64,000 nucleotides of DNA from Archivesica marissinica (Eukaryota > Mollusca > Bivalvia > Venerida > Vesicomyidae). Positions 1-10,272 of this stretch are shown piece by piece. The stretch spans positions 52,668,121 to 52,732,120 of the forward strand of contig CM026404.1 of assembly GCA_014843695.1 (NCBI GenBank), written 5' to 3'. The stretch's first letter is position 1, and each line of letters begins with the position of its first letter. Below the pieces are notes generated by a model. It did no database searches and was not told the origin of the DNA. It saw only the letters and a list, made by a program, of their open reading frames with translations. Both the position numbers and the translations under genes were made by a program.

Positions 1-1876
1 CATGCAAAACCTTGTCCTCAGCACTAGACACAGAGAAGTGAAACCATCCGCTCCATGCAAAATATTGTCCTCAACACCAGATACAGAGAAGTGAAACCAG
101 CCGCTCCATGCAAAACCTTGTCATCAGCACCAGATACAGAGAAGTGAAACCAGCCACTCCATGCAAAACCTTGTCCTCAACACCAGATACAGAGAAGTGA
201 AACCAGCCGCTCCATGCAAAACCTTGTCCGCAGCACTAGACACAGAGAAGTGAAACCATCCACTCCATGCAAAACCTTGTCATCAGCACAGATACAGAGA
301 CAGTGAAACCAGCCGCTCCATGCAAAACCTTGTCATCAGCACCAGATACAGAGAAGTGAAACCAGCCGCTCCATGCAAAACCTTGTCATCAGCACCAGAC
401 ACAGAGAAGTGAAACCAGCCGCTCCATGCAAAACCTTGTCATCAGCACCAGATACAGAGAAGTGAAACCAGCCGCTCCATGCAAAACCATGTCCTCAGCA
501 CCAGACACAGAGAAATGAAACCAGCCACTCCATGCAAAACCATGTGCTCAGCACCAGACACAGAGAAGTGAAACCAGCCACTCCATGCAAAACCTTGTCC
601 TCAACACCAGATACAGAGAAGTGAAACCAGCCGCTCCATGCAAAACCTTGTCCGCAGCACTAGACACAGAGAAGTGAAACCATCCGCTCCATGCAAAACC
701 TTGTCCTCAACACCAGATACAGAGAAGTGAAACCAGCCGCTCCATGCAAAACCTTGTCATCAGCACCAGATACAGAGAAGTGAAACCAGCCACTCCATGC
801 AAAACCTTGTCATCAGCACCAGACACAGAGAAGTGAAACCAGCCGCTCCATGCAAAACCTTGTCATCAGCACCAGATACAGAGAAGTGAAACCAGCCGCT
901 CCATGCAAAACCATGTCCTCAGCACCAGACACAGAGAAATGAAACCAGCCGCTCCATGCAAAACCATGTGCTCAGCACCAGACACAGAGAAGTGAAACCA
1001 GCCGCTCCATGCAAAACCTTGTCCTCAACACCAGATACAGAGAAGTGCAACAAGCCGCTCCATGCAAAACCTTGTCATCAGCACCAGATACAGAGAAATG
1101 AAACCAGCCGCTCCATGCAAAACCTTGTCATCAGCACCAGATACAGAGACAGTGAAACCAGCCGCTCCATGCAAAACCTTGTCCTCAACACCAGATACAG
1201 AGAAGTGAAACCAGCCGCTCCATGCAAAACCTTGTCCTCAGCACTAGACACAGAGAAGTGAAACCAGCCGCTCCATGTACAACCTTGTCCTCAACACCAG
1301 ATACAGAGAAGTGAAACCAGCCGCTCCATGTAAAACCTTGTCCTCAGCACCAGATACAGAGAAATGAAACCAGTCGCTCCATGCAAACCTTGTCATCAGC
1401 ACCAGATACAGAGAAGTGAAACCAGTCGCTCCATGTACAACCTTGTCCTCAGCACCAGATACAGAGAAGTGAAACCAGCCGCTCCATGCAAACCTTGTCA
1501 TCAACACCAGATACAGAGAAGTGCAACAAGCCGCTCCATGTAAAACCTTGTCCTCAGCACCAGACACAGAGAAGTGAAACCAGCCGCTCCATGTAAAACC
1601 TTGTCCTCAACACCAGATACAGAGAAGTGAAACCAGCCGCTCCATGCAAAACCATGTGCTCAGCACCAGACACAGAGAAGTGAAACCAGCCGCTCCATGC
1701 AAAACCTTGTCCTCAACACCAGATACAGAGAAGTGCAACAAGCCGCTCCATGCAAAACCTTGTCATCAGCACCAGATACAGAGAAATGAAACCAGCCGCT
1801 CCATGCAAAAAACCTTGTCCTCAGCAGCACCAGACACAGAGAAATGCAACCAGCCACACCATGTCAGCACCAGATA
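1..1876. repeat. 53-bp minisatellite (about 35 copies)
   Basis: Tandem units begin CATGCAAAACCTTGTCCTCA; successive CATG starts at 1, 54 and 107 give a 53-bp period. Units differ at a few recurrent positions (CTTG/CATG, CCTC/CATC, AGATAC/AGACAC). A diagnostic pair of variant units (CCATGTCCTC then CCATGTGCTC) occurs at about 481 and again at about 905, exactly 8 units apart, so there is 8-mer higher-order structure. The array is cut by the left window edge. Its last units carry small indels, as usual at an array edge. It can be read through in several frames (for example 956-1261 and 1644-1907), but no frame stays open across the array. Confidence 0.97.
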
Positions 1877-2718
1877 CTTGCACATTACTTATTACAAGGC
1901 ATGCTAGAAAATTAATGTATTTACAAGTGGTAACTTCATAGCAGCTCTCATGACATTAAGTCTCTCCTACCCAGTACAAAGCTCTCTATGTATTACTAGT
2001 TGCTGAACACAAAGTTCAGTCTGCTTAAAATTAATGCACCGAGAGACATTTGAGAAACTATGATTATCACCAGATAATATCTAATGATTCACAAATTAGT
2101 GCCGAATATAATGTTATTAAATTAACATTTTCTCGTCTATATGGTGAACTTGTTATGTGCTTGCTTAAACATAATTTGAGCTCTTTGTCAAGTATGGCAG
2201 CAGTTTTTGTGTTAATAATAGGATCAAATGTTTCATAATACATGTCTAAACTGCTTGGTTTAATCTTTTGTTCACTGTTTAGTCGCTGTTCTGCATTATA
2301 CGTCTACCAGTATCTATTCTCATTTTTGTTCATCCCAATGTAGGAGATATGATTTTTCAAATATCTAATATTAATATTGTGATGGAATATTTTTAATAGG
2401 GTATATTTTGATTATTGGAATGGATTAAATACACAGCGATCAGGGTAGATTTGGATATAGGGTAGATAGTTTGTGTCATTTACAACAAGTGTGTCATCTG
2501 AATAAGCTGGATTAGGAATTGGAAAAAGAAAGGAAATGTTATATAGTAGTACAGTGTGTTGAAGATGTTTGTCTTTTATTATTGAAATTGATTTGATACA
2601 TACTTCAGTTATATTATAAATAAAAATGCGCAGGCATTGAATAGACAAGAAAGCATAGAGATTTAATGGTAAGTCGATATATGTTGCAGCTTATGATCAA
2701 ATATTATGTCTTATTATA
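1877..2718. other. AT-rich single-copy DNA, no gene seen
   Basis: This is non-repetitive AT-rich sequence between the 53-bp array and the first TTAA element. Only short open frames (under 80 codons) occur, with no recognisable domain and no convincing splice-site pair. Confidence 0.7.
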
Positions 2719-2960
2719 TTAACCCTTTCAACACCACAGGCTTCTTAATAGGCTTTCAAAAAGTGTAGATACAGATGAGCCAGCTCATGACGAGCCGTCT
2801 CATCAGGATCTGCACTTTTTGCCAGTAATATTACTATTTCTAAACAAAAATTACCCATTTTGATAAATGAACTGGTCTAAATTTAATTTTCTTATTCATT
2901 TATTGGTCTGAAAATATCATGCACCAGTCCATGTCAGTTACTTGGTGTTGAATGGGTTAA
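2719..2960 (+). mobile_element. TTAA-bounded MITE, family A, copy 1
   Basis: A 242-bp element runs from TTAACCCTTTCAACACCA to GGTGTTGAATGGGTTAA, so the ends are inverted repeats including the TTAA. Inverted copies of the same length class lie at 20970-21211 (242 bp) and 37483-37726 (244 bp). The middle (2758-2820) is a near-perfect 63-bp palindrome starting AAAAAGTGTAGAT and ending ATCTGCACTTTTT. No coding capacity is present. TTAA targets are characteristic of piggyBac-type transposases (and of Kolobok), so mobilisation in trans by such an enzyme is an inference. Confidence 0.85.
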
Positions 2961-3190
2961 TATCATGCACCAGTCCATGTCAGTTACTTGGTGTTGAATG
3001 GGTTAATATCATGCACCAGTCCATGTCAGTTACTTGGGGTGAATGGGTTAATATCATGCACCAATCCATGTCAGTTACTTGGTGTTGAATGGGTTAATAT
3101 CATGCACCAGTCCATGTCAGTTACTTGGTGTTGAATGGGTTAAATATCATGCACCAGTCCATGTCAGTTACTTGGTGTTGAATGGGTTAA
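2913..3190. repeat. 46-bp tandem repeat derived from the end of MITE A
   Basis: Six copies of a 46-bp unit beginning AATATCATGCACCAGTCCAT and ending at GAATGGGTT. The first copy is the right-terminal part of the MITE at 2719-2960. The other copies continue past its TTAA, so the array is a tandem amplification of a transposon terminus. One copy has lost a base and one has gained one. Confidence 0.93.
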
Positions 3191-3450
3191 GATAGGATCT
3201 AGATTGTACGCATGAACAGTTTATGGATTGTACACATGTAGAACTCATGGCTTAACCCTTTCCTTCATAGAGATTTAGGTTAATTTACTATTAATATCTC
3301 GATACAAACGACAGCCATTTAGCTATCATTCAGTGGATAAGTAGTCGCCATATCTATCCCACCTCCATAGATATTATTGGGACTACATGAGATTCTGGCC
3401 TTTATTATGAACATTGGTTTGGCTACTACATTGTCAATGTATGTCGTATT

Positions 3451-4733
3451 GAATGTCTCATTGATATGATCAGTAACTACCGAAGAATGTCTCATTGATA
3501 TGATCAGTAACTACCGAATAATGTCTCATTGATATGATCATTAGCTACCGAAGAATGTCTCATTGATATGATCAGTAACTACCGAAGAATGTCATTGATA
3601 TGATCAGTAGCTACCGAAGAATGTCTCATTGATATGATCAGTAGCTACCGAAGAATGTCTCATTGATATGATCAGTAACTACCGAAGAATGTCATTGATA
3701 TGATCAGTAACTACCGAAGAATGTCATTGATATGATCAGTAGCTACCGAAGAATGTCTCATTGATATGATCAGTAGCTACCGTGGAATGTCATTGATATG
3801 ATCAGTAGCTACCGAAGAATGTCTCATTGATATGATCATTAGCTACCGAAGAATGTCTCATTGATATGATCAGTAACTACCGAAGAATGTCATTGATATG
3901 ATCATTAGCTACCGAAGAATGTCTCATTGATATGATCAGTAACTACCGAAGAATGTCATTGATATGATCAGTAACTACCGAAGAATGTCTCATTGATATG
4001 ATCAGTAGCTACCGTGGAATGTCATTGATATGATCAGTAGCTACCAAAGAATGTCATTGATATGATCAGTAGCTACCGAAGAATGTCTCATTAATATGAT
4101 CAGTAACTACCGAGGAATGTCTCATTGATATGATCAGTAGCTACTGAAGAATGTCTCATTGATATGATCAGTAGCTACCGAAGAATGTCATTGATATGAT
4201 CAGTAGCTACCGAAGAATGTTTCATTGATATGATCAGTAGCTACCGAAGAATGTCATTGATATGATCAGTAACTACCAAAGAATGTCATTGATATGATCA
4301 GTAGCTACCAAAGAATGTCATTGATATGATCAGTAACTACCAAAGAATGTTATTGATATGATCAGTAGCTACCAAAGAATGTCATTGATATGATCAGTAG
4401 CTACCGAAGAATGTCATTGATATGATCAGTAACTACCAAAGAATGTTATTGATATGATCAGTAGCTACCAAAGAATGTCATTGATATGATCAGTAGCTAC
4501 CGAAGAATGTCATTGATATGATCAGTAGCTACCAAAGAATGTTATTGATATGATCAGTAACTACCGAAGAATGTCATTGATATGATCAGTAACTACCGAA
4601 GAATGTCTCATTGATATGATCAGTAACTACCAAAGAATGTTATTGATATGATCAGTAACTACCGAAGAATGTCTCATTGATATGATCAGTAACTACCGAA
4701 GAATGTCATTGATATGATCAGTAATTACCAAAG
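3451..4733. repeat. 32/34-bp minisatellite (about 39 copies)
   Basis: Units read GAATGTCTCATTGATATGAT then CAGTAACTACCGAA. A second form lacks CT in GTCTCATT, giving interspersed 34-bp and 32-bp units. AACTACC/AGCTACC and CCGAAG/CCAAAG variants are mixed. The left part is rich in 34-bp units. The right part (about 4250-4560) is mostly 32-bp units with CCAAAG. Each unit contains the palindrome TGATCA. Confidence 0.96.
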
Positions 4734-5096
4734 AGAAACTTCTTACATAAAAATCAACCCTGACCACAAATAGAAATGCAGTTGACATTTTCAACATAGG
4801 GACTTCCAATTGCTGGTCAATACATTTTATTTATATAGATGAATTTGATAGAGCTTCAATATATTCTGTGCATTTATAAACACTTTAATGGCATTTATTT
4901 ATTTATTGAAATTCTCTTTCCGTCAAGCTACTCAATTATCATTCAAAAAATGCTACAAAATGTGTGCTGAATGTATTTTATTGTGAATGTTTTATGAGAT
5001 TAAGCATATTTCATGGTTGTGCTCTCTCTATACAGATATAGATTGGTTTCCAGTTTTTCATGAATGTTTTACACAAACATAAATAAATAAGTAGGG
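4734..5096. other. AT-rich single-copy DNA, no gene seen
   Basis: A spacer between two arrays. No open frame of note, no repeat structure and no RNA gene is visible. Confidence 0.7.
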
Positions 5097-5516
5097 ATAT
5101 AGTCTTATAGATGAGCATAGTTTACAACTGTATATAGTCTTATAGATGAGCATAGTTTACAACTGTATATATAGTCTTATAGATGAGCATAGTTTACAAC
5201 TGTATATAGTCTTATAGATGAGCATAGTTTACAACTGTATATAGTCTTATAGATGAGCATAGTTTACAACTGTATATAGTCTTATAGATGAGCATAGTTT
5301 ACAACTGTATATAGTCTTATAGATGAGCATAGTTTACAACTGTATATAGTCTTATAGATGAGCATAGTTTACAACTGTATATAGTCTTATAGATGAGCAT
5401 AGTTTACAACTGTATATAGTCTTATAGATGAGCATAGTTTACAACTGGATATAGTCTTATAGATGAGCATAGTTTACAACTGGATATAGTCTCATAGATG
5501 AGCAGAGTTTACAACT
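5097..5516. repeat. 35-bp minisatellite (12 copies)
   Basis: Nearly identical tandem units TATAGTCTTATAGATGAGCA followed by TAGTTTACAACTGTA, 35 bp. One unit carries an extra TA (about 5167) and the last two have CTGGA in place of CTGTA. The high identity suggests recent expansion. Confidence 0.96.
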
Positions 5517-5884
5517 TGTGCTTGATGTTCACTGTGCACATTCTTTATATATGCATCTTGTGTATCTATGCAAGAGTATTTGTATGGTTTGTATTAAGAA
5601 ATGATATAGCACTATATATATATTGTTTGATTAAATATTTACATGAATGTTTCTATGTACATGTGATTAAGTTCATACATAGACAGGGATGTTAAGTTGC
5701 TAATTAATTCAGGGTAAGAAATCAATTTCAGATTCTTCACTTTCTGAGACTATTTCAGGACTGACCTGGACAATTCCTAATCGGTCACCTGGGTTTTATA
5801 ATATTTGGAGCCAACTAATAATCATGATTATACAGCAATTCATTGCATAGTGATCTGTATTAAAATGAACCAAATAAGAGTGAG
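5517..5884. other. AT-rich single-copy DNA, no gene seen
   Basis: A short open frame (5498-5695) begins inside the 35-bp array and is rich in Cys, Ile and Tyr, with no recognisable domain. Nothing else is supportable here. Confidence 0.6.
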
Positions 5885-5998
5885 TGTAATTGACCACATA
5901 TACGCTTTCATTCGAGCCAACGAGAGTGATTAATATAAGTTGTTAAAACTTGCTTCGCAATCGTTGTAAAATAAATAAAGTATAAAAAAAAGAAAAAA
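5885..5998 (+). mobile_element. 5'-truncated SINE, tail only
   Basis: The stretch from CTTTCATTCGAGCCAACGAG through GATTAATATAAGTTGTTAAA to an A-rich end matches the 3' part of the full SINE at 33640-33890. The tRNA-like head and central core are missing. It ends in an A-rich tract, consistent with reverse-transcribed insertion and 5' truncation. Confidence 0.8.
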
Positions 5999-6002
5999 AG
6001 TG

Positions 6003-6262
6003 TGTTTTACGTTTATTTATCATCGCTACCGGTTGCCCATATGAGCGACGCCTCCTGAAGAGATTAGTCATTTTAGATTTTTGGAGGATAGTGCAATGAT
6101 ACAGACAGAGACCCATTCCAGAATCCCCTCTTGTTCTTTTACGTGCACAGTGTACAGCACCGACACGAGACCTCAGTTTAACGTCCCATCTGAAAGACTG
6201 TTAATTTTATTAGGGTCAGACGGGGGATCGAACCTGCGATCCCTGGATTACCAGTCCAAATA
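6003..6262 (-). mobile_element. tRNA-derived SINE, family 2, copy 1
   Basis: This 260-bp interspersed repeat recurs at 7293-7496 and, degenerate, at 57800-58070. Read on the minus strand, the right end is tRNA-like, with a pol III B-box-like GGTTCGATCCC (complement at about 6224-6234) preceded by a CTGGTAATCCAG-like anticodon region. The body contains GACGTTAAACTGAGGTCTCG and the distal end GCGTCGCTCATATG. It does not encode protein. The short frame at 6081-6263 (+) lies wholly inside the element. Confidence 0.8.
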
Positions 6263-6862
6263 AGATTATTTGAATATTGATATTATATGGGTATTAGTTT
6301 GCTCCAAATAATGTAAAACACCAGGTGACTGATTAGGAATTTTGTTGAGAGTCTATGGCCAACTCTGCTTCACTCTGCAATTTCTGTTCACCAATGTTCT
6401 CTTTGTTTAAATGAAAAACAGCCCGACAGGTTAAATTTAATTAAAATTACTATCAAAGGTGACATATAAAAGCAAGCAATATACTGCCTGAAAGTTGAAT
6501 TGAGAATCTTCAAGCAATTTAAAACTTCCCAAGCAGTAATGATTCCCAGATTTCATTTTCTTTCTTGATTGTAATTCAGTGTGGAAGAAAGGGCATATAA
6601 ATACATTGCATCAGATTGATGGTATACTGGTGTAACATGTGCTACAAAACCTCCTCCCCTTCACCAGCAAACAATTACTGTCTAAACAGTCAGAGGGGGG
6701 GGGGGCGATCTTAATTGAGATTATTATATGTACAGCATAAACATTTTCCAAGGGTGTTTAAGTGAAGTAAGATATTGCGATCTTTTCTGCAAGCAATTTG
6801 TTGTTGTTGATTAAGGACATTCATTCATATTAATTAAAATTGAACACCAACCCCGCCCAATA
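6263..6862. other. single-copy DNA with a short poly-G run
   Basis: No gene is visible. A run of about a dozen G lies near 6704-6716. The rest is AT-rich spacer without tandem structure. Confidence 0.65.
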
Positions 6863-7125
6863 CCTCCTAACAGTACCTCCTGCCCATTACCTCCTGCTGA
6901 AGCTGCCAGTCAATTTACCTCTGTAGGTAAACAGTACCTCCAGCCCATTACCTCCTGCTGAAACTGCCAGTCAGTTACCTCTGTAGGTAAACAGTACCTC
7001 CAGCCCATTACCTCCTGCTAAAACTGCCAGTCAATTTACCTCTGTAGGTAAACAGTACCTCCAGCCCATTACCTCCTGCTGAAGCTGCCAGTCAGTTACC
7101 TCTGTAGGTAAACAGTACCTGCTGC
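6863..7125. repeat. 60-61-bp tandem repeat (about 4 copies)
   Basis: Units start AACAGTACCTCCAGCCCATT and run through ACCTCTGTAGGTA, with AACAGTACC starts near 6930, 6990, 7051 and 7111. Copies differ by AAGCTGCC/AAACTGCC and CAATTTACC/CAGTTACC. There is no coding potential. Confidence 0.9.
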
Positions 7126-7292
7126 TTAGTCAAATTAATTTTGCTTTTAAAAATGGAAGCATTATATATAATGTAAATTTTCCATTCCTGCATATTTCTT
7201 TCATGCAATGTGCGGTCATATTTGGTTAATCTATAGAAATTGTGTTCAGCTGTACCTTTGGAGTAACTGTTTAAGCAAGAATAAGATCACGT

Positions 7293-7496
7293 GTGTGTTC
7301 TACGTTTATTTATCATCGCTACCGGTTACCCATATGAGCGACGCCTCCTGAAGAGATTAGTCATTTTAGATTGTTGGAGGATAGTGCAATGATACAGACA
7401 GAGACCCATTCCAGAGTTTCCTCTGGTTCTTTTACGTGCACGGTGTACAGCACCGACACGAGACCTCAGTTTAAAGTCCCATCTGAAAGACAATTA
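7293..7496 (-). mobile_element. tRNA-derived SINE, family 2, copy 2 (headless)
   Basis: This closely matches 6003-6207: the ATCGCTACCGGTTACCCATA block, the GAGGATAGTGCAATGATACA block and the CGTCCCATCTGAAAGAC-like block (here AGTCCCATCTGAAAGAC). The match stops before the tRNA-like head present in the first copy. On the minus strand it therefore lacks the 5' pol III promoter region, as expected for 5' truncation. Confidence 0.82.
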
Positions 7497-8200
7497 TATA
7501 AGATCACTTTCTTGGAATTCATATTTGTACCCCTTGAAGCTGTTCCCATATCCACCCCTGATCAATCGCATGAGAAATTTTAATTGGGCATAAAATATAC
7601 ATAACGAACCAGGTGGGAAGATATTTATATTCAGTTAAGGGTGGAAAGAACAGCATTTTCTGGTATTTAGACAATAATGATAGAAATTGTATGCAAGACT
7701 GACACAGGGAAGATTTGTGTTTTGTCCAATTACTGACTAGCAAGAACACACACTATTCTAGCTAATTAGATTCAGCATCAATCTTACTTGGGAGCTCACA
7801 TTGTGTAAAACAGATTGGATGTAGGTAGGGAAAAAAAGTGACACTTTATAGAAATTGAAAATTATTTATCATATTTTCTAGAAATTTCTGATGTTTCAGC
7901 AAGAAACACTGCATATTTGTGTCTGATAAACACACAAAAACTTCTAGGAAATGTTATTTTCTATGAGAAGCTTCTCTGCCAGGTTTTCTCTGGCTAGAAA
8001 TATGTACATGGCTTATACACTTACCTGTGTATGTATGCACAGTTTGGGATGAAGTAGTTACAGAAACAGATGTGAATCTCAGAGGCTAATGAGAAAATAT
8101 AGCCAGGAAAAATAATATATACATTGAGGACTAATATTTCTTAAAGACGTATTGTAATTAAACCTTGTTTAATTGCCTGATTTCTGCATTTCTGGAATAG
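7497..8200. other. AT-rich DNA upstream of the coding exon
   Basis: Single-copy sequence. No open frame with recognisable content. If the exon at 8217 is the first coding exon, its 5' UTR and promoter lie here or further left, but I cannot point to a promoter motif. A possible splice acceptor (pyrimidine-rich stretch then AATAG) ends at 8200. Confidence 0.55.
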
Positions 8201-8216
8201 ATGTGTTGATAAAAAT

Positions 8217-8997
8217 ATGGGGAAAACCTTTGCCGGGAGCCATAAAACAGGCATCAGTAAACACTGGAATGATAGAGGTCTTAACTCTGGTGACTTGGGA
8301 ACTTCGGCAAGAGGATTAAACACAAAGCTTAAAGTTCAGGATGAAAGACAAAATGGAACAAAATATGATCCGTCTTCCGGCAATATGGACAGAAATAAAG
8401 ATATTAGGGGGAGAACTGCATATAAACGTGATCAAAACATTTGTAGGGTAATTGACAATAATTCTTATGATGTTTGGTGTATTTGTAGACTCGTGAAGCC
8501 GTGTAAAAGGTGTGGAGGAAAGTTAACGGACAGGGATAAAACTCCAACCCCGGGAGATAGAATAGGAGGACCTGTGAGAGATTCAGATGGTTCGGACACT
8601 CCAAAGTCAACAGGAGATTCTGGAGATGAGTTAGCTGATGCACATGTAGATATTCCCAATGGTGATATTAAAAGAACCAGCAACACAAACGTATGTGTGA
8701 TAGAGGAAGGAACATATTCTAACAATGCCAACATAGATGTAAAATTCTCCAAGAATAATCGTGCACTTGGGAAACGAGAGATTGGTGAAATTAATGAAAC
8801 AACTGGTATAAACTTGCAGGAGCTGTTTTCGAAATTGGACGAACTGAATGACAGGGATGAAGCAAGTTTATATAAACATGGATTAAATATAGCAGACACC
8901 CCACCTGGGTCACCAAATTCCAGTATGGATTCTGCATCTACCTGCTCCTTTGATCATTTTGACTTTGATACAAGTTTCTGCTCTCTAAAAAGTACAG
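8217..8997 (+). CDS. coding exon of an unrecognised hydrophilic protein
   Basis: An open frame of 260 codons from an ATG in good Kozak context (A at -3, G at +4) runs to a strong splice donor, ACAG|GTTAGT, at 8997/8998; the frame stops only 4 bases into the intron. Composition is protein-like and non-repetitive, unlike every other long frame here. It is polar and rich in Asp, Asn, Gly, Ser and Lys. A Cys cluster WCICRLVKPCKRCGG (residues about 87-101, C-x-C-x5-C-x2-C) could bind metal. Near the end, TPPGSPNSSMDSAS is a Ser/Pro stretch of the kind often phosphorylated, followed by an acidic/aromatic tail. There is no signal peptide or membrane segment. I do not recognise the family. The exon may begin at 8201 instead, after an acceptor-like AATAG, because the frame stays open back to about 8180. 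The open frame on the opposite strand (8465-8899) is its shadow. Confidence 0.72.
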
Positions 8998-9142
8998 GTT
9001 AGTATGATAATTTATGTCTGGGAAATTATTGTTTGTTTGTTTCTTTGTCTTTCGGTCAGTCAGTTGTTTGTTTATTCCATTCATTCATTTTGTTTTATTC
9101 ATTCTTTATATTCCTTTGTTTGTTTTGTTCAATCATTAATAT

Positions 9143-10108
9143 ATGTATATCTTGGAGCCTGTCGAGACACCAACTATGCAATCAGATTTGTAATGTAAAT
9201 CTTGGAGCCTGAGACATCAACTATGCAATCAGATTTGTAATGTAAATCTTGGAGCCTGAGACACCAACTATGCAATCAGATTTGTAATGTATATCTTGGA
9301 GCCAGATACACCAACTATGCAATCAGATTTGTAATGTATATCTTGGAGCCAGATACACCAACTATGCAATCAGATTTGTAATGTATATCTTGGAGCCAGA
9401 TACACCAACTATGCAATCAGATTTGTAATGTATATCTTGGAGCCAGATACACCAACTATGCAATCAGATTTGTAATGTATATCTTGGAGCCAGATACACC
9501 AACTATGCAATCAGATTTGTAATGTATATCTTGGAGCCAGATACACCAACTATGCAATCAGATTTGTAATGTATATCTTGGAGCCAGATACACCAACTAT
9601 GCAATCAGATTTGTAATGTATATCTTGGAGCCAGATACACCAACTATGCAATCAGATTTGTAATGTATATCTTGGAGCCAGATACACCAACTATGCAATC
9701 AGATTTGTAATGTATATCTTGGAGCCAGATACACCAACTATGCAATCAGATTTGTAATGTATATCTTGGAGCCAGATACACCAACTATGCAATCAGATTT
9801 GTAATGTAAATCTTGGCGCCTGATACATCAACTATGCAATCAGATTTGTAATGTATATATTGGAGCCTGAGACACCAACTATGCAATCAGATTTGTAATG
9901 TAAATCTTGGCGCCTGAGACACCAACTATGCAATCAGATTTGTAATGTAAATCTTGGAGCCTGAGACACCAACTATGCAATCAGATTTGTAATGTAAATC
10001 TTGGAGCCAGATACACCAACTATGCAATCAGATTTGTAATGTATATCTTTGAGCCTGAGACATCAACTATGCAATCAGATTTGTAATGTATATCTTGGAC
10101 CCAGAGAC
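9143..10108. repeat. 47-bp minisatellite (about 20 copies), probably intronic
   Basis: Units of 47 bp begin GTAATGTATATCTTGGAGCC and continue AGATACACCAACTATGCAAT. The central units are identical, and edge units vary (TGTAAATC, GCCTGAGACATC, GGCGCC). A detached copy lies at 10481-10532. The array starts about 145 bp after the donor at 8998 and ends about 100 bp before a frame-compatible acceptor at 10211, so it would lie within an intron. Confidence 0.95.
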
Positions 10109-10211
10109 TGCCTAGTTTGGTTTGTGACAGTGCTGTGCTGTGTAGTGTTACATAGCGTGCATGCACAGAGCTTTAACAACTGTATGAAACATGTGCCTGC
10201 TTTTATGACAG

Positions 10212-10272
10212 AAAACTTGGAACAGTTTCAGCTTTCCCTCCATTATCAGTCTAGGGATATATTTACCTCACT
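10212..10272 (+). CDS. probable second exon of the gene at 8217
   Basis: A 61-bp segment lies between a good acceptor (GCTTTTATGACAG, ending 10211) and a consensus donor (GTGAGT at 10273). The first exon ends with one base of a codon. Joining to 10212 completes it and stays open, giving ENLEQFQLSLHYQSRDIFTS, then two leftover bases. Frame compatibility, both splice sites and non-repetitive content support the call. The segment is short and I recognise no domain. The frame could be open by chance. Confidence 0.45.

Noticed and set aside
3252..3288. TTAACCCTTTCCTTCATAG...GGTTAA, a possible very short TTAA element
   Set aside because: The ends are only loosely inverted and no second copy is visible in the window.
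6216..6262. A possible tRNA gene on the minus strand
   Set aside because: Only the T-arm/B-box half looks tRNA-like, no complete cloverleaf can be drawn, and the sequence is part of a repeated SINE.
8465..8899. A 144-codon minus-strand frame opposite the coding exon
   Set aside because: It overlaps the forward exon, which has a good start context, a splice donor and a frame-compatible second exon. The reverse frame has none of these.
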